Shown: one piece after another, positions 47,614 to 59,740 of the stretch
Layout: each line of letters begins with the position of its first letter
Numbering within the stretch: position 1 is the first letter of the stretch
Source: Rosa chinensis
Taxonomy: Eukaryota; Streptophyta; Magnoliopsida; Rosales; Rosaceae
Length of the DNA stretch: 64,000 nucleotides
Direction: 5' to 3'
Assembly (NCBI RefSeq): GCF_002994745.2
Contig: NC_037094.1
Coordinates: forward strand, 26,079,001-26,143,000
Translations under genes and position numbers: made by a program
The notes under the pieces: model-generated
The model's database searches: none
Seen by the model: only the letters and a program-made list of their open reading frames with translations
Told to the model about the DNA's origin: nothing

Positions 47614-48405
47614 TCAACAGATAGTCACAATCTGATCAACCATTGTTGCTCCCTGCAATCCAAAACGCAAGTTCTTTTTTTCAATATCTATAGCCAAACA
47701 GAAGAAGATGCATGCTCATTGAAAATTACTCCCAAACAAAAATCAAAATCCTTTAAAAGTATACATTGAAGAAGAAGCCTGCTCTGATGGCTGTAATCTG
47801 ATAAGGCACATGAGATAAAACCTCGAGTGTTCCCAAGTTTAATTAAGAAAAAAAACCTATTAAAAAAAAGAGTAAAGACATAAATATTTCTTATGAAGAG
47901 AATAGAATTACTAAGCACACTGACTTCAATTCCAAGAGAGAGGAAAGCAATTTGAGTACATATACACCGACAACAAGAGGGCGATTTCAAGAGCTTCGGC
48001 GTCCTTGAATGTAACAAATGCAGTCTTTAATTGACGAGGGCTGACCTTATGTTCTGGGCAATGGCTTGGCTATCCACAATTGAGACCGGGTACCGTGACA
48101 TTTTTGCTGTCGCGAACTGTGCCTCCGCAATGCTCACCGTCCTCCCTTTAACTATATCTCCAATCTCATATTAAACATAGAAGAAATCTGTCAACAATCA
48201 TTAGTAACATAAATTCAAATTGAGAAACAGAAACCCTAACCCCCAATTTCACATTCTCATACCCTGACAAATTAATCCCAAATTAATATCCTAACTTTCA
48301 ATGAGATCGAGAATTCAAAAACCTAAATCCCAATCACCATAACATAGAGTGAACAAGAAAAAGAGAAAGGAAGAGGAAGATCGAGGACTTACCATCAGGT
48401 TCCAT
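47614..48405 (-). pseudogene. Captured fragment of an RRM (BPA1-like) gene
   Basis: Minus strand, still with introns: exon 48405-48393 (MEPDG, then a GTAAG donor), exon 48053-47968 (LKTAFVTFKDAEALEIALLL, ending in Ser at a GT donor), exon 47652-47614 (GATMVDQIVTIC, stop). The phases fit (13 + 86 + 39 nt). This is the RNP1-containing second half of an RRM as found in binding-partner-of-ACD11-like proteins, in which LLLSGATIVDQ is characteristic. The first half of the RRM (beta1, RNP2) is missing and no downstream part follows, so it cannot be functional. It was captured by the surrounding CACTA element. Confidence 0.72.
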
Positions 48406-48884
48406 GACAAAACGAAAGAAAAGAGAGACTGAGAGAAGATATGAGAGACTGAAGGTTTCTTCCCATTAAACACAGCATCAGGTCTCACAAAAAAGAGGTT
48501 TTTCCACGACTTAATGCAACCACCGAATAGATACACATCTGCCTCACTGCAACCCAACAAATTCAATTACCATCAGAATAAAAGGACCAAAACACTCACA
48601 GAAACTGTCCAAAAGGACCAAAACAGAGCAGTCCAAACAATCAAACTTAATCTCATGATTCTCATCAACAACTCAACAAGACAACAAGAGTTACAAGACA
48701 ACGGAAACCATGAGTCATCTGCTCTGACTACTCATCAACAACACGGTCATCAGTTCATCACAGTTCAATACAATACCCAGCAACTAAACATTCACAGACT
48801 CACAGTTTGATAACATTCACAGTTTATAACATTCACAGAATCACAGTTTGATACTTTGAGAGTTGAGACAATGACTCACCACAA

Positions 48885-49320
48885 AACCCAGAAATCACCG
48901 AGCTTGCAGAATCCAAAACCCAGAAATCGAGCTTCAACTATCAGTCAATCACCGAGTTTGAATTTTGAACCCAGAAATCAAGCATGAAGAATCACCAAGT
49001 TTCGAGGTTGAACCGAGCTTCAAGCCTTAAACCCAGAAATCGAACCCAGAATTCCCAGAAATTGAGCTTGAAGAATCAGTGAATCACCAAGCTTCGTGGT
49101 TGAAGAATCACCGACCTTTAAGCCTTGAACCCAAAAATCGAACCTAAAATCGAACCCAGAAAGCCCTGAAAATCGAACCCAGAAAATCAAAAATTGTGAG
49201 ATTGAAACCCAGAAATTCTATTGAAAGACAAAAACCCAGAGAAATTCGATTTACCGGCGAGCTAGAGAGCTAGAGAGCTGGCCGGAGACTCGGTGAGAGA
49301 CTGAGAGTCTGAGAATTGAC
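48885..49320. repeat. Degenerate short tandem repeats
   Basis: Variants of AACCCAGAAATCGAGCTT and GAAGAATCACCAAGCTT recur many times over about 430 bp inside the CACTA element. They look like a decayed minisatellite rather than coding sequence. Confidence 0.6.
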
Positions 49321-50124
49321 TGATCGAGGAGCGGTGTTCCTTCTTGATCTCGAACCCAGAAAGGGAGAAAGCGCCTAGGCTCCGACCGTCCAGAGCCGTC
49401 CAGCCCCGCCTAGGCCGCCGACTTTATTCCCAGCGCCCAGCTCGCTCGACTAGGGGAGAATCGGAGGGGTACCAGAGAGATCTCGGAGGCGGTGGATTCG
49501 TGGTCAAGGGCTTCAGAGTCGGGGATTGGGAAAGAGATTGTCAGAGTAGCAGTGGAGTTTTGGAACGAGAGTGAATGCTACCACGAGAGTTGGGTACTAG
49601 AGAGTCGGGGTGGCTGTGGAGTGAGTCAGACAGCAAGAGAGTCGGAGTGAGTTGGAGAGAGAGTCGGGGTGAGTCGATTTGTGGGGTTTTGTGGAGTGAA
49701 TGCCGTGTCGGGGTATAGGCGTGGGCTGGTCTAAGCTAAGGCATTAGTTTTGGAAAGACTTTTTCTCTAGTGTTCTAATAATTTGGTCTGAATGGATATA
49801 TGCTAGTGTAGTTGTCTAGCTAGCTAGGACACGGCCATTAATGTTGATTCACATATATGTACAAGGCATCAGACCATGTTTTTCCACATATATGTTGTCT
49901 GAATGCCACTTTAAAATTTTCAGTTTTGCCGCCTCTTGTTGTCCGGTAAGAGGGAAATGGATTTGGAGGGGTGAATGGAGGGAAATGTTGGAGGGAATGT
50001 TGGTGGACATGTTTTGCACTTGCAAATCTATGAATTCATACCACGGTTTTAAACAAACCGTCGTATCACCACTACATGCTGAGGAATACCAAATTGTGAG
50101 AAACTTGCCGCCTCTATAATAATT

Positions 50125-53100
50125 TAGGCCTCATCATATGGCCCTTGGGCCCTAAGCCCGCCCGGCCCGGCCCTTCCATTAGGGCGGGCCGGCCCGACCC
50201 TTTTTTATTTAGGGTAGGGTATGGGTCACACAAATAAAACCCGGCCCTACCCTACGGCCCGACCCGATTGAGCCCGTAAGGGCTAGGCCCGGCCCGGCCC
50301 TTAAAGCCCGGCCCTAACCCGGCCCTAAAATTTATATTTTATTTTTGTTATTTTTTATTACATGTGTAATGTGTTATATGTATAAAAGTAATAAAACTAT
50401 GGAAGTGTAGAAAATTATTTCAATCTACCATATTAGGAAATGAGTCTTTTAAATTGAGCCATATTTTGAGAAGAAAAAATAATTTTTTTTAAAGAATTAA
50501 CCGTTAATTCGGCAAAAACGCCGCCGTTTTAATATAATCTTATGGGTATTTTAATATTTACCAATAATTACTGTTAACTAATTAACTGTAATAATTACAA
50601 AGCTATTATTTCAAATTGGACAATATATTCATGTAATACCAATTTTGAAATAAATCAAGTAATCAACATAACTAAAAATAATCAATTGGTCAAGTTGAAA
50701 CCTTTTTACCAATGTAATGTTAACTTCTTAATGAGCAAAATGGGGGACGAAATGGAATTTTTTAAAATGAACCGCTGGATGTTGTTTGCATATGAATATA
50801 TGTTAGTGGTAGAAATTTCAACAATTTCCGCATTCGGTTGGACCTCGATCTACCCGGTCAACTCAATACCCTAAATAGAACATAAAACAAATATGTTCTT
50901 AACCAGTCCTTGGCAATTCACTTTTTTCGATCTTTCAGCTCCCACACTCTCATGGGTAGGGGTCTATTTATGGATGTCAAAATTCCGCAACGTTTGTCCT
51001 CGCATGGTGCCGCTCCCCTTAGGGAAGTTTGCTTGTGCAAAGCGTTGACCGCTCCATTAGGTGCCTTATTCACGGCGGATCGGCCTAATTTCTTTACACA
51101 ATACCTATCACTATTGTATAGACATATAAGAATTTTCAGATTGATCGATTTTCATTTCAAAATTTTTGGATCGCACATAATCCTTATATGTCTTGTAATG
51201 TAGTATAACTAGTTTGTTAGGCTTGTTACCCTCCATGAGCAAAATGAGGGACGAAATAGAATTTTTTAAAATGAACCGCTGGATGTTTTTTTCATATAAA
51301 TATATGTTAGTGGTAGAAATTTCAACAATTTCCGCATTCGGTTGGACCTCGATCTACCCGGTCAACTCAATATCCTAAATAGAACATAAAACAAATATGC
51401 TCTTAACCGGTCCTTGGCAATTCACTTTTTTTCGATCTTTCAGCTCCCACACTCTCATGGGTAGGGGGTCTACTTATGGATGTCAAAATTCCGCAACGTT
51501 TGTCCGCACATGGTGCCGCTCCCCTTAGGGAAGTTTGCTTGTGCAAAGCGTTGACCGCTCCGTTAGGTGCCTTATTCACGGCGGATCGGCCTAATTTCTT
51601 TACACAATACCTATCACTATTGTATAAATATATAAGAATTTTCCGATTGATCGATTTTCATTTCAAAATTTTTGGATCACACATAATCCTTATATGTCTT
51701 GTAATGTAGTATAACTAGTTTATTAGGCTTGTTACCCTCCATGAGCAAAATGGGGGACGAAATGGAATTTTTTAAAATGAACAGCTGGATGTTGTTTTCA
51801 TATGAATATATGTTAGTGGTAGAAATTTCAACAATTTCCGCATTCGGTTGGATCTCGATCTACCCGGTCAACTCAATACCCTTAATAGAACATAAAACAA
51901 ATATGCTCTTAACTGGTCCTTGGCAATTCACTTTTTTCGATCTTTCAGCTCCCACACTCTCATGGGTAGGGGGTCTATTTATGGATGTCAAAATTCCGCA
52001 ACGTTTGTCCGCGCATGGTGCCGCTCCCCTTAGGGAAGTTTGCTTGTGCAAAGCGTTGACCGCTACGTTGGACGCCTTATTCACGGCGGATCGGCCTAAT
52101 TTCTTTACACAATACCTATCAATGTTGTATAAACATATGAGAATTTTCAGATTGGTCGATTTTCATTTCAAAATTTTTGGATCTCACATAATCCTTATAT
52201 GCCTTGTAATGTAGTATAACTAGTTTATTAGGCTTGTTACCCTCCATGAGCAAAATGGGGGACGAAATGGAATTTTTTAAAATGAACCGCTGGATGTTGT
52301 TTTCATATGAATATATGTTAGTGGTAGAAATTTCAGCAATTTCCGCCTTCGGTTGGACCTCGATCTACCCGGTCAACTCAATACCCTAAATAGAACATAA
52401 AACAAATATGCTCTTAATCGGTCCTTGGCAATTCATTTTTTTCGATCTTTCAGCTCCCACACTCTCATGGGTAGGGGGTCTACTTACGGATGTCAAAATT
52501 CCGCAACGTTTGTCCGCGCATGGTGCCTCTCCCCTTAGGGAAGTTTGCTTGTGCAAAGCGTTGACCGCTACTTTGGACGCCTTATTCACGGCGGATCGGC
52601 CTAATTTCTTTACACAATACCTATCACTATTGTATAAACATATAAGAATTTTCAGATTGGTCGATTTTCATTTTAAAATTTTTGGATCGCACATAATCCT
52701 TATATGCCTCGTAATGTAGTATAACTAGTTTATTAGGCTTTTTACCCTCCATGAGCATTGTCAGATTGATCAATTACCATTTCGAAATTTTTGGCCCGCC
52801 CGAATAAGCCATATTTTTTTTCTTTCTATTTTTTAATTACGTTTCTCTTTTTTCTATAATATGCAATTTATCTCTTTCTTTGTAATTGATTTCATAAGTT
52901 TTGTTTTCTTTAATTTCTATTTTCTTTGTTAGACAACAATTAATATTGGGAGATTTATATAGATAGTTAATTGAATATAACCACCTTAAGTAATATTAAT
53001 AAATGTTATAAGTTACAAGTATTATATTAATATAAAATATGTTCAATAAAAAACAATGAGTCTTATATCACCAATATATACCATTAAGCCATATTTTGAG

Positions 53101-53366
53101 AAGAAAAAAATAATGTTTTTTTTTTGTTAAACAAAATAAGGCCCTTTTTGGCCCATTTCAGCCCTATTTGAGGGCCGGCCCGACCCGGCCCTTTCGGCCC
53201 TAACGGATCGGGCTTTTCGGGCGGGTAAGGGTTAGCATATTTAAGCCCTGGCCCGACCCTACCCGGCCCTAAATTTTATTGACTTTGACTAGGCTCGGCC
53301 CGGCCCGACCCTAAGCCCTAAAATTTAGGGTAGGGCTGGCCCTAGCCCGGCCCATGATGACCCCTA
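50125..53366. mobile_element. hAT-like non-autonomous element, 3.24 kb
   Basis: Flanked by a perfect 8-bp duplication TAATAATT (50117-50124 and 53367-53374). The ends begin TAGGCCTCATCATATGGCCC and end GGGCCCATGATGACCCCTA in imperfect inversion; both sides are rich in GGCCCGGCCCGACCC motifs for about 200 bp. No transposase. The centre is a four-copy 505-bp tandem array (50731-52750). A direct repeat, AGCCATATTTTGAGAAGAAA, occurs on both sides of the array (50457 and 53089). Confidence 0.88.
50731..52790. repeat. 505-bp tandem array, four copies plus a fragment
   Basis: Copies start with ATGAGCAAAATG at about 50731, 51235, 51741 and 52246 (periods 504-506), and a truncated fifth piece starts at 52751. 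Copies look about 95 percent identical, so the array is recent. Each contains an open frame in two halves: MGDEMEFFKMN to NSIP, and WQFTFFDLSAPTLSWVGG to the unit end. Only copy 3 is open throughout (161 codons, 51729-52214), because a TAA found in the other three copies is TTA there. I recognise no protein family. Confidence 0.95.
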
Positions 53367-53630
53367 TAATAATTCAACCTCACACCACGCTTCCATTTAT
53401 AAACGTCTTCTGAAGCAATACATAATTCCAGCATGAAAAACACCCGTTGGTTGAATTCATATTAGAAGACGGAAATTTTACAACCGTCGTCTCAATAATG
53501 AGAAATTATTCACACCACGGAAAACAGTGTTACGTCGTCTGAGAGGTGTCGTGTGAAGCCTTTTGTCTAGTAGTGAGGAGACTCACTTTCATTGGATCAG
53601 CCATGATAATCAATTTGACTTACTTTCAAT

Positions 53631-53999
53631 TTAGAAGAGGTACTTAAAACCTTCAACTTTGGATACCTCATCATAGACTGCTTGACGCATGGGATCAAGT
53701 TCTGCAAGACTTCTCACAAGCTTATCCATTGCTTCAGTAGTCTTCGACATTGCACCAACCATTTGTGTCAACCCTAGTACATATGCATCTATCCTCTTCC
53801 TTCTCCTATTCCTTGGAGCTTGATTGGAACCGTCTGCTACTATAGGTGGAGGGATAGTCATCACTTCAGCAATGTCGTCTAGGCCATCATTGTTTTGATC
53901 AATCTCATTGACATAATCAATGGCACTTGCTGCTTGCTTTCCATTAACACGATCTTTTCTAAAGACATCTCCCAAGTTATGAGTAATCCTTGTAATCAC
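53631..53999 (-). pseudogene. Myb/SANT-like protein C-terminal fragment
   Basis: 122 codons on the minus strand. DVFRKDRVNGKQAASAID, an acidic linker, then RNRRRKRIDAYVLGLTQMVG, TTEAMDKLVRSLAELD and a C-terminal helix resemble the second half of plant Myb/SANT-like (L10-interacting MYB type) proteins, which also serve as accessory proteins of PIF/Harbinger transposons. The N-terminal Myb domain is missing: upstream the sequence runs into the duplicated segment. The protein is therefore truncated; transposon origin is inferred from context. Confidence 0.6.
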
Positions 54000-54133
54000 T
54001 CATACCTATGCTCGCTCATGCTCTCAATAGCACTTTCTATATTTTCAAATTTCAACTCGGTCCATGCCGTGTTTTCTTTTCTCACGGGACAAACTTTTCT
54101 TAGCTACATAATGACGCTTACCAAGTAATATCT
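53982..54133. repeat. Duplicated segment, copy A (right part)
   Basis: Matches 60685-60836 (TAATCACTCA ... CATGCC-TGTTTTCTTTTCT ... GACGCTTACCAAGTAA). Together with 44322-45223 it shows the ancestral segment that was split by the large insertion. Confidence 0.78.
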
Positions 54134-55553
54134 GAGGTAAAGAAAGGTAAAAACAAGTATAGAAACAAAATTATATATAACAAATAACATTTTGAAACAA
54201 AGCAGGTTTTCAATTTCACCCTTGTTTGATTAATTCGTTGAGGTAAGAAAAACAGAATTACGAGCATTAGTTAGTGCATGGTATCTGTAGTACTGGCTGA
54301 GTACTGTCGGCACTAATTTTTTTTTTTGGATCAAATCAGTAACCATTGTGAAATAAGACCAACGTACATATATGCGTTTTAATTTGACCCTAAATGAATT
54401 GACCCTCAGTGCTTATTGTTGAACCTGATCGAATGTGGTGTCCTGTCACTGATTATCATTTCTATTTTTAATTCAAGTAACTAAGTCCAATCTATATACG
54501 TGTATACGAGCACCCTCAAAAACCCTAGTCGTACCAAGTTTTCCCCGCAAGTTGCGGGCCCTTTAAATTAAGTGAAATTAATGTTGAAACTATTTGAACG
54601 AGGTGTCAAAGACTCAAAGTAATGGCAACATATATATTGCAATGCGAGTGAAACCCTAGATGAAAGTGACCTAATGTTAAAACTATCTGAATGTGGTGTC
54701 AAGTCATATTGGTACTGGTTTTGGGCAGTTGTGAATTCCACAGGCGCGCGCGCTGTAGATGAATGTAGGGTCCAAGAAAACAAACCTGGGGCGGGCAAGC
54801 ATTGGATCACAAACTTGGTACAATTAATGTGCTAACTGGTTTCATCCCAGTAATGCAACAAACCTTTTATTTATGGTAAGTTCATATTGTCTCCAGCCCA
54901 CTGATTTATTTTTTTCAAAGCAGATTTTCAGGGGAGTACTCGAAATGATTTGAATCTCACTGATGACTGACCGTAGGTTGAAATTTGGTGCCTGCAATGA
55001 TGTAAGGTCACAAATGAAATAGACAAATAGTTATTGCAAATTTGTACGTAAGATTGTGAGATATAGGTAAGAGTTCCTTAGGGTCAAACATGAAGGGCGC
55101 GGTTATTTTCATTAGAGACTTGCAGTCGATTGATCAAATCTGTTCATGTTTCAAGCCATTATTCATGGCTCATATATACTTGCTAAGAGAAAATAAAAGA
55201 AGTCGAAATGGAGATCGTTTAGCTATTTGATCATTGTCAGCATTTCAGACTTTCAGTTTTATTCGATGGAATGCATTTGTGTCAAGTTGTAATTTTTCTT
55301 TTCTTAAAAAATAGAAAAGAAAAAAAGAAAGTGAAACAGATTTGAAGCCCTCGATCAGAGGGTTGGGTGAGGCCAATGGGGCAATTGGATCCAACACTTT
55401 CTTTTATCTTAAGGTGATAACATTTTTTTTTCTTGCTATAACATTGTGCAGGTTCATTGTCATAGTTCTCGTCGGGCCTCTGAATCTGTAGCCTACATAT
55501 ATGGTGAAAAAAAATAAAAGTTGAAGGATATGATGGCTGAGAAATTGAACAGC
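54134..55553. other. Intergenic, no gene recognised
   Basis: Contains two loosely similar stretches (GTTGAAACTATTTGAACGAG near 54581 and GTTAAAACTATCTGAATGTG near 54675). No gene or element with readable ends. Confidence 0.4.
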
Positions 55554-55558
55554 TAGCT

Positions 55559-58500
55559 TGTGAGCCCCCGAAAATTTTGTTTAATTTTCGAAGGTAATTT
55601 TCGCCAATAAGATTTTTCCGCAAGGTGATTTAAGTGGAGGAAATGGTATTGTAGGTCATTTTGGTCTCAAGATCACGATTTGGGCTATTTGAACTAAGTT
55701 TTGACCGAGATTCCTTCATTTGGGCCTAGAAGGTCACAGAAGTTTATTGAGACAATGGCTTGTTGAAGTTTCAAAAACGATAAATTGAGTTGTGACAAAG
55801 TTTTAAATTTTTAGTTTTAACGAAATCGAGTTTAGACTCTAGGCGTAGTCGAGAAATTACTAAGGACGAGAGAAAGGAAAGTTACGAGCCCAAAACCCGA
55901 AGGAAATCAGCTAGGAGAGTTCCGTAATTCATCGCAAGGGCAAAATTGGTATTTCACGTACACAAGTATAAATAGAAAACTTGGAAACCTTAGTCTCATT
56001 TCTCTCCCTTTCAGCCGCATCCTCACTCTCTCTCTCTCCCGACCTCTCGTTCCCTCTCCCTTCTCCTTCTCTCTGCAACCACCGGTTCTGACCACCACTT
56101 CTTGACACTGCCTCCACCCTTCGAACCATAACACAATTCCGACCCAAACCTCACCAAAATCCCGGCCATGCACCATCGTCCTCCTTCGCACACGACAACC
56201 CAAGATTGCGTGTCACTGTTCCTCGACCCTCATCGATTTTCCGGCAATTTCCACGCCCTTCCGCCATCGTCGTTCCACTCAACAAGCAAAACCCAGAAAC
56301 CCCTCTGCCCACCGACGCCTGATGACGCCGTACAAGCATCGCCGGAGGTCCCAGTTCTGCATGCCTTTATTCTCCGATCTCCAGCTCAAATCGAGCTTCA
56401 ACACTTCCATAAACGGAGTTGGAGCTACACTATCCTTCGAAACCCAGGCTCCCGACCTCCGACTCCTACCAGAGCTGCCTGAAGCACTACACGCGCCACT
56501 GCTGGCGCATCGACCACCGTAGCTCCGCCACTCAGGAACGCCGAATCTTCGTACATTCCCGATTAGGTAATTGTCGTACCCTTCTTTAGTTGAAACACAA
56601 TTTCAGTTTGGATGGAGAAATCCCTAACCCACTGTCACTTAATTTCGAAATGAGGTTCTTGGATTTCTGCGAATTGGAGTTTCAGAGAAGATGAGCTACT
56701 GGGGTAGCTTTGGTTGAAACCAGAAATGATGGAGACTTGAGATTTGAGGAATCTGCGTTTTTTTTTTTTAAGATGTTGGAGAAGAGAGAAATTATTGGTT
56801 CAGTCCAATTGATATCGGAGATTGGTAAGGATTCTCAAACTCAGTTTCTGGTTATGAAGATTGGTTGGGGGTTGTCTATTAACTTGTGTTTTGCCTGCTA
56901 AGAATTTGAATGGTTGACAGTGGTGGAATGCAGATACGTTGGATTAGCTTCCAGTTTGGAAAAGAAGAATTGGTAAGGGTCCGGGTTTTGAATATGCTGT
57001 TTGGTGAAACTATTGTGGTTGTAATATGTTGTTTGATCGATGAATGAGTATGGTTAATGTGTGAAATTTTTAGTAGCAGCTATGTGACTCGGTTAAGTCT
57101 TGGTATTGTGACTCACGATTGAAATTGTAGAAATGGGTAATAAGAGTAAGTTAAGTGTGAGTTGGTGAGCATGATGTTGAATGGTTGGAAAATGGGTTTT
57201 AAAAAGGTAAATTTAAGATGACATTTTGGGTCAAAGGCTTAAACAGTTTGAAAATTGGATCAATTTAACGACGTAAACTAAATGCTGTGATTGATGTTAA
57301 TATTGAGAAGTTGTTGATAAAGAAAATTTTGGATTTCATATGCTTAAGTTATTCTATTAAAGTTAATGAAACAAAAACAATGAAAATATTCTCTTAGTTA
57401 TCATATCCCGGAATGAACTTAGTAAACAAAATCATTCGGGAATGGTAGTTGTGATTTATTTTCTTAAAGTAAAAGTGCTAAACAAAAGAGGGTGAAAGTG
57501 CCAAGTATGATCACCATATCCCGAGTGATTCAAATGCTACATCGATCATTTGGATTATTTGGGAATGGTAAGCGTAATTGTTACTAAAAGAAAGGAATGG
57601 TAGACTGTATATTTAACCTGAACTATATTATTGAAAGAAGTATGATCACCATATCCCAAATGAGCTTACTATTCTAAGTGAGTTGTTCGGGAATGGTTTT
57701 TGATAATTATCGATCATGGGTTATTTGGTGAATTCTAAAGTGAGTATGAATTAATTACTTATTAGATACAATTTTTGTTAAAGGACTCGAGCGTGTGCAC
57801 ATGGAATTGGACGAAGTATTGTAAGTCGGAAATGAAGCTAAGTTTGGGCGAGCACTTCATATCCAGGTAGGATGAGCTGTCCCTTCCTTGTTAGAGGCTT
57901 TTTAGTATATGCAGAATGCTATACGAAGATAGTATATTGCCTGTAAGAACGTTTTTGATTGTTCATTAGTCGATGCCTAGTGATACATGTGTTTTCAGAA
58001 CTGATAATTGCTAATTGCGAAAACCGAGGCTAGACTTGTATGTTGAGATACTGTACCCTTGTGTGTTTGTACTTGTGACCTGAAAGTGAATGAGACCTAG
58101 ACGCGTAGATTCCTAGGGATCCCACGGTGTCGATAACTGTGAACCTCCGGAGGGGCCGTGCTCCTATGTTTGTCGAGGAAGAGTGAGTACAGACAGTGAA
58201 CCAGTCATTGGAGACTCAGGGCCAGGAAATGGACACTTTTGCTACTTGTAGTCACAAAGACTACAGAGTAGTTGGCCGGTTCTCGAAAGATGACGAACTA
58301 GGTCGATCACCGATTTGTTTTATTTTAGCTGGCAGGTAAGTATTTCAGAGCTCCAAGCTGTGTGAAACATACTGCATATGTTTTATAAAAGAGATAAATG
58401 TTTGTGGTGGCCTATTTTAAAAGTATTTTTGATAAATGTGCATAATATTATGTAGTAAATATTTTCAAGCATATTATCTTTCAAACCTAGCATGGTTGGG

Positions 58501-59039
58501 TCGGCCCCTATTGGGTGTGCGAGGACGAAAGTTCACCCCTACAACAGTGTGTAGGTTTCGAGGATGTGGTCGGGGAGCATATAGAGGAGGCACATGTCTG
58601 GCTTGGCGTATTCTTCTTTGACTTTATCAAGAAATGGTTTTGGTCCTTTATCGGATTTTGAAGTAACTTGTTTATTTACTTTCTCACTATTTTATTTGTT
58701 TATTTATTTCCTATTCGTTTACAAAAAAATTCCGGGAGACCCGTAATCCTGGGGCGCGTCTCCCATGATTGTTGTTACTTAGTGTTTTGTTTTATTTTCC
58801 AAATTGGGCTCCGATTGCAAGCCCAAAACTTTTACCCCATTTCAAATTCCGCTTTTGAAAATGTATTGTTTGGTTGCTAGAACGACTTGTCCAAGAAAGT
58901 GTTTTGTAAACCAACAGTTTGAACCCAAAAAGCCTTGCGATTTTAGGTTGATGAGTTATCGGGATGTCATTTGTGACATGTCAGTTTCTCATTGGCTCGG
59001 GATCGCGGAGTTGTGGGACCCCTCTCTCGGGTCACCACA
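55559..59039. mobile_element. Solo LTR, 3.48 kb
   Basis: Starts TGTGAGCCCCCGAAAATTTT and ends CTCGGGTCACCACA (TG...CA type), flanked by a perfect 5-bp duplication TAGCT (55554-55558 and 59040-59044). It contains a TATA box (TATAAATAG near 55968) followed by a CT-rich leader, as expected of a promoter-bearing LTR read on the plus strand. No internal retrotransposon genes or second LTR are present, so it is best read as a solo LTR from recombination between the two LTRs of a large element, probably Gypsy. Open frames inside have no recognisable content. Confidence 0.82.
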
Positions 59040-59044
59040 TAGCT

Positions 59045-59740
59045 ATAGTTTGAACTTTAATCTAGAAAATGCAATTTATATATCAAAACTAAAGAGTTCA
59101 AAAAATCTAAATTGCGATACATGAGTGGAACTAAAGAGTTGTTCAAGGAAAATCTTTTGATAATTTGGTGTTCGTGCTGAAATTCTAATGCTGAAAATTT
59201 TCTAAGGTTCATAGGTTTGGGGAATTCTACAATATATTAACTTATGACAGACATACAGTTACTATTTTTTAGGACTTAATTACTCAAACAAGAACCTACT
59301 ATAATTATCACTTTTGAGACTTAATTACTCATATGAGAACCTACTTTACTCCAACGAGGACCTTATTTACTTTAATGATGACTTTTTCTAATTACCTACT
59401 TTACTCTAACGAGGACTTTATTTATCTTAATGAGGACTTTGTTCTAGTTACCGCATAAGTCTTTAAAACGGTAACATGAGTCCTCAAAGTGGTAACTATT
59501 ACATAAAATATGATATGCATGAGAAATGTCAACGTACTATAGCTTTATCTGATTCATGGACCTTGAACACTAATGTAGCTTGAATGACCAAACCCATTAC
59601 TGATTTGTTTTGAGTTTTCCTTATCCTGGTCGGCATAAGGTTATAGTCCTTGTCGATTCACGACTATTGGCTATAGAAGCGACTACAAATCTTTCCATTC
59701 AATTGTTGAAGCAATCATGTTGTTTGAGAAGTATTTATTT
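59045..59740. other. Intergenic with a short imperfect repeat
   Basis: Between 59275 and 59520 the phrase GAGGACTTTATTTA/GAGACTTAATTACTC and similar wording recurs several times, an old short repeat. No gene seen. Confidence 0.4.

Larger units (their letters stand above)
45889..53575. mobile_element. CACTA (En/Spm-like) transposon, 7.7 kb
   Basis: Begins CACTACTACACAAAAGGC and ends with GCCTTTTGTCTAGTAGTG; the inverted ends continue as TTCACACGACG. It is flanked by a perfect 3-bp duplication AGG (45886-45888, 53576-53578). Subterminal repeats of GACGGTT/CCGTCGT and ACCACGG are found at both ends. No transposase is recognisable. The cargo includes an RRM gene fragment (47614-48405) and a younger 3.24-kb hAT-like insertion (50125-53366), so the original element was about 4.4 kb. 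Confidence 0.92.
45224..53981. mobile_element. Host element of the CACTA insertion (Harbinger-like, partial)
   Basis: Compared with copy B, copy A has 8.76 kb inserted between 45223 and 53982. The left end, after TTTTAG, is GCCCCGTCTGGTTGGCAGGA, a Tourist/Harbinger-style terminus; the right part carries a Myb/SANT-like protein tail (53631-53999), a protein type that accompanies Harbinger transposases. The expected right inverted end is not found, so it is truncated. The CACTA element lies inside it. Confidence 0.45.

Noticed and set aside
51860..52589. Minus-strand frames in the 505-bp repeats
   Set aside because: Present only in some copies and interrupted in others; less convincing than the plus-strand frame, itself doubtful.
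56168..56522. Proline-rich open frames
   Set aside because: They sit inside the solo LTR leader and overlap each other in different frames, with no domain.
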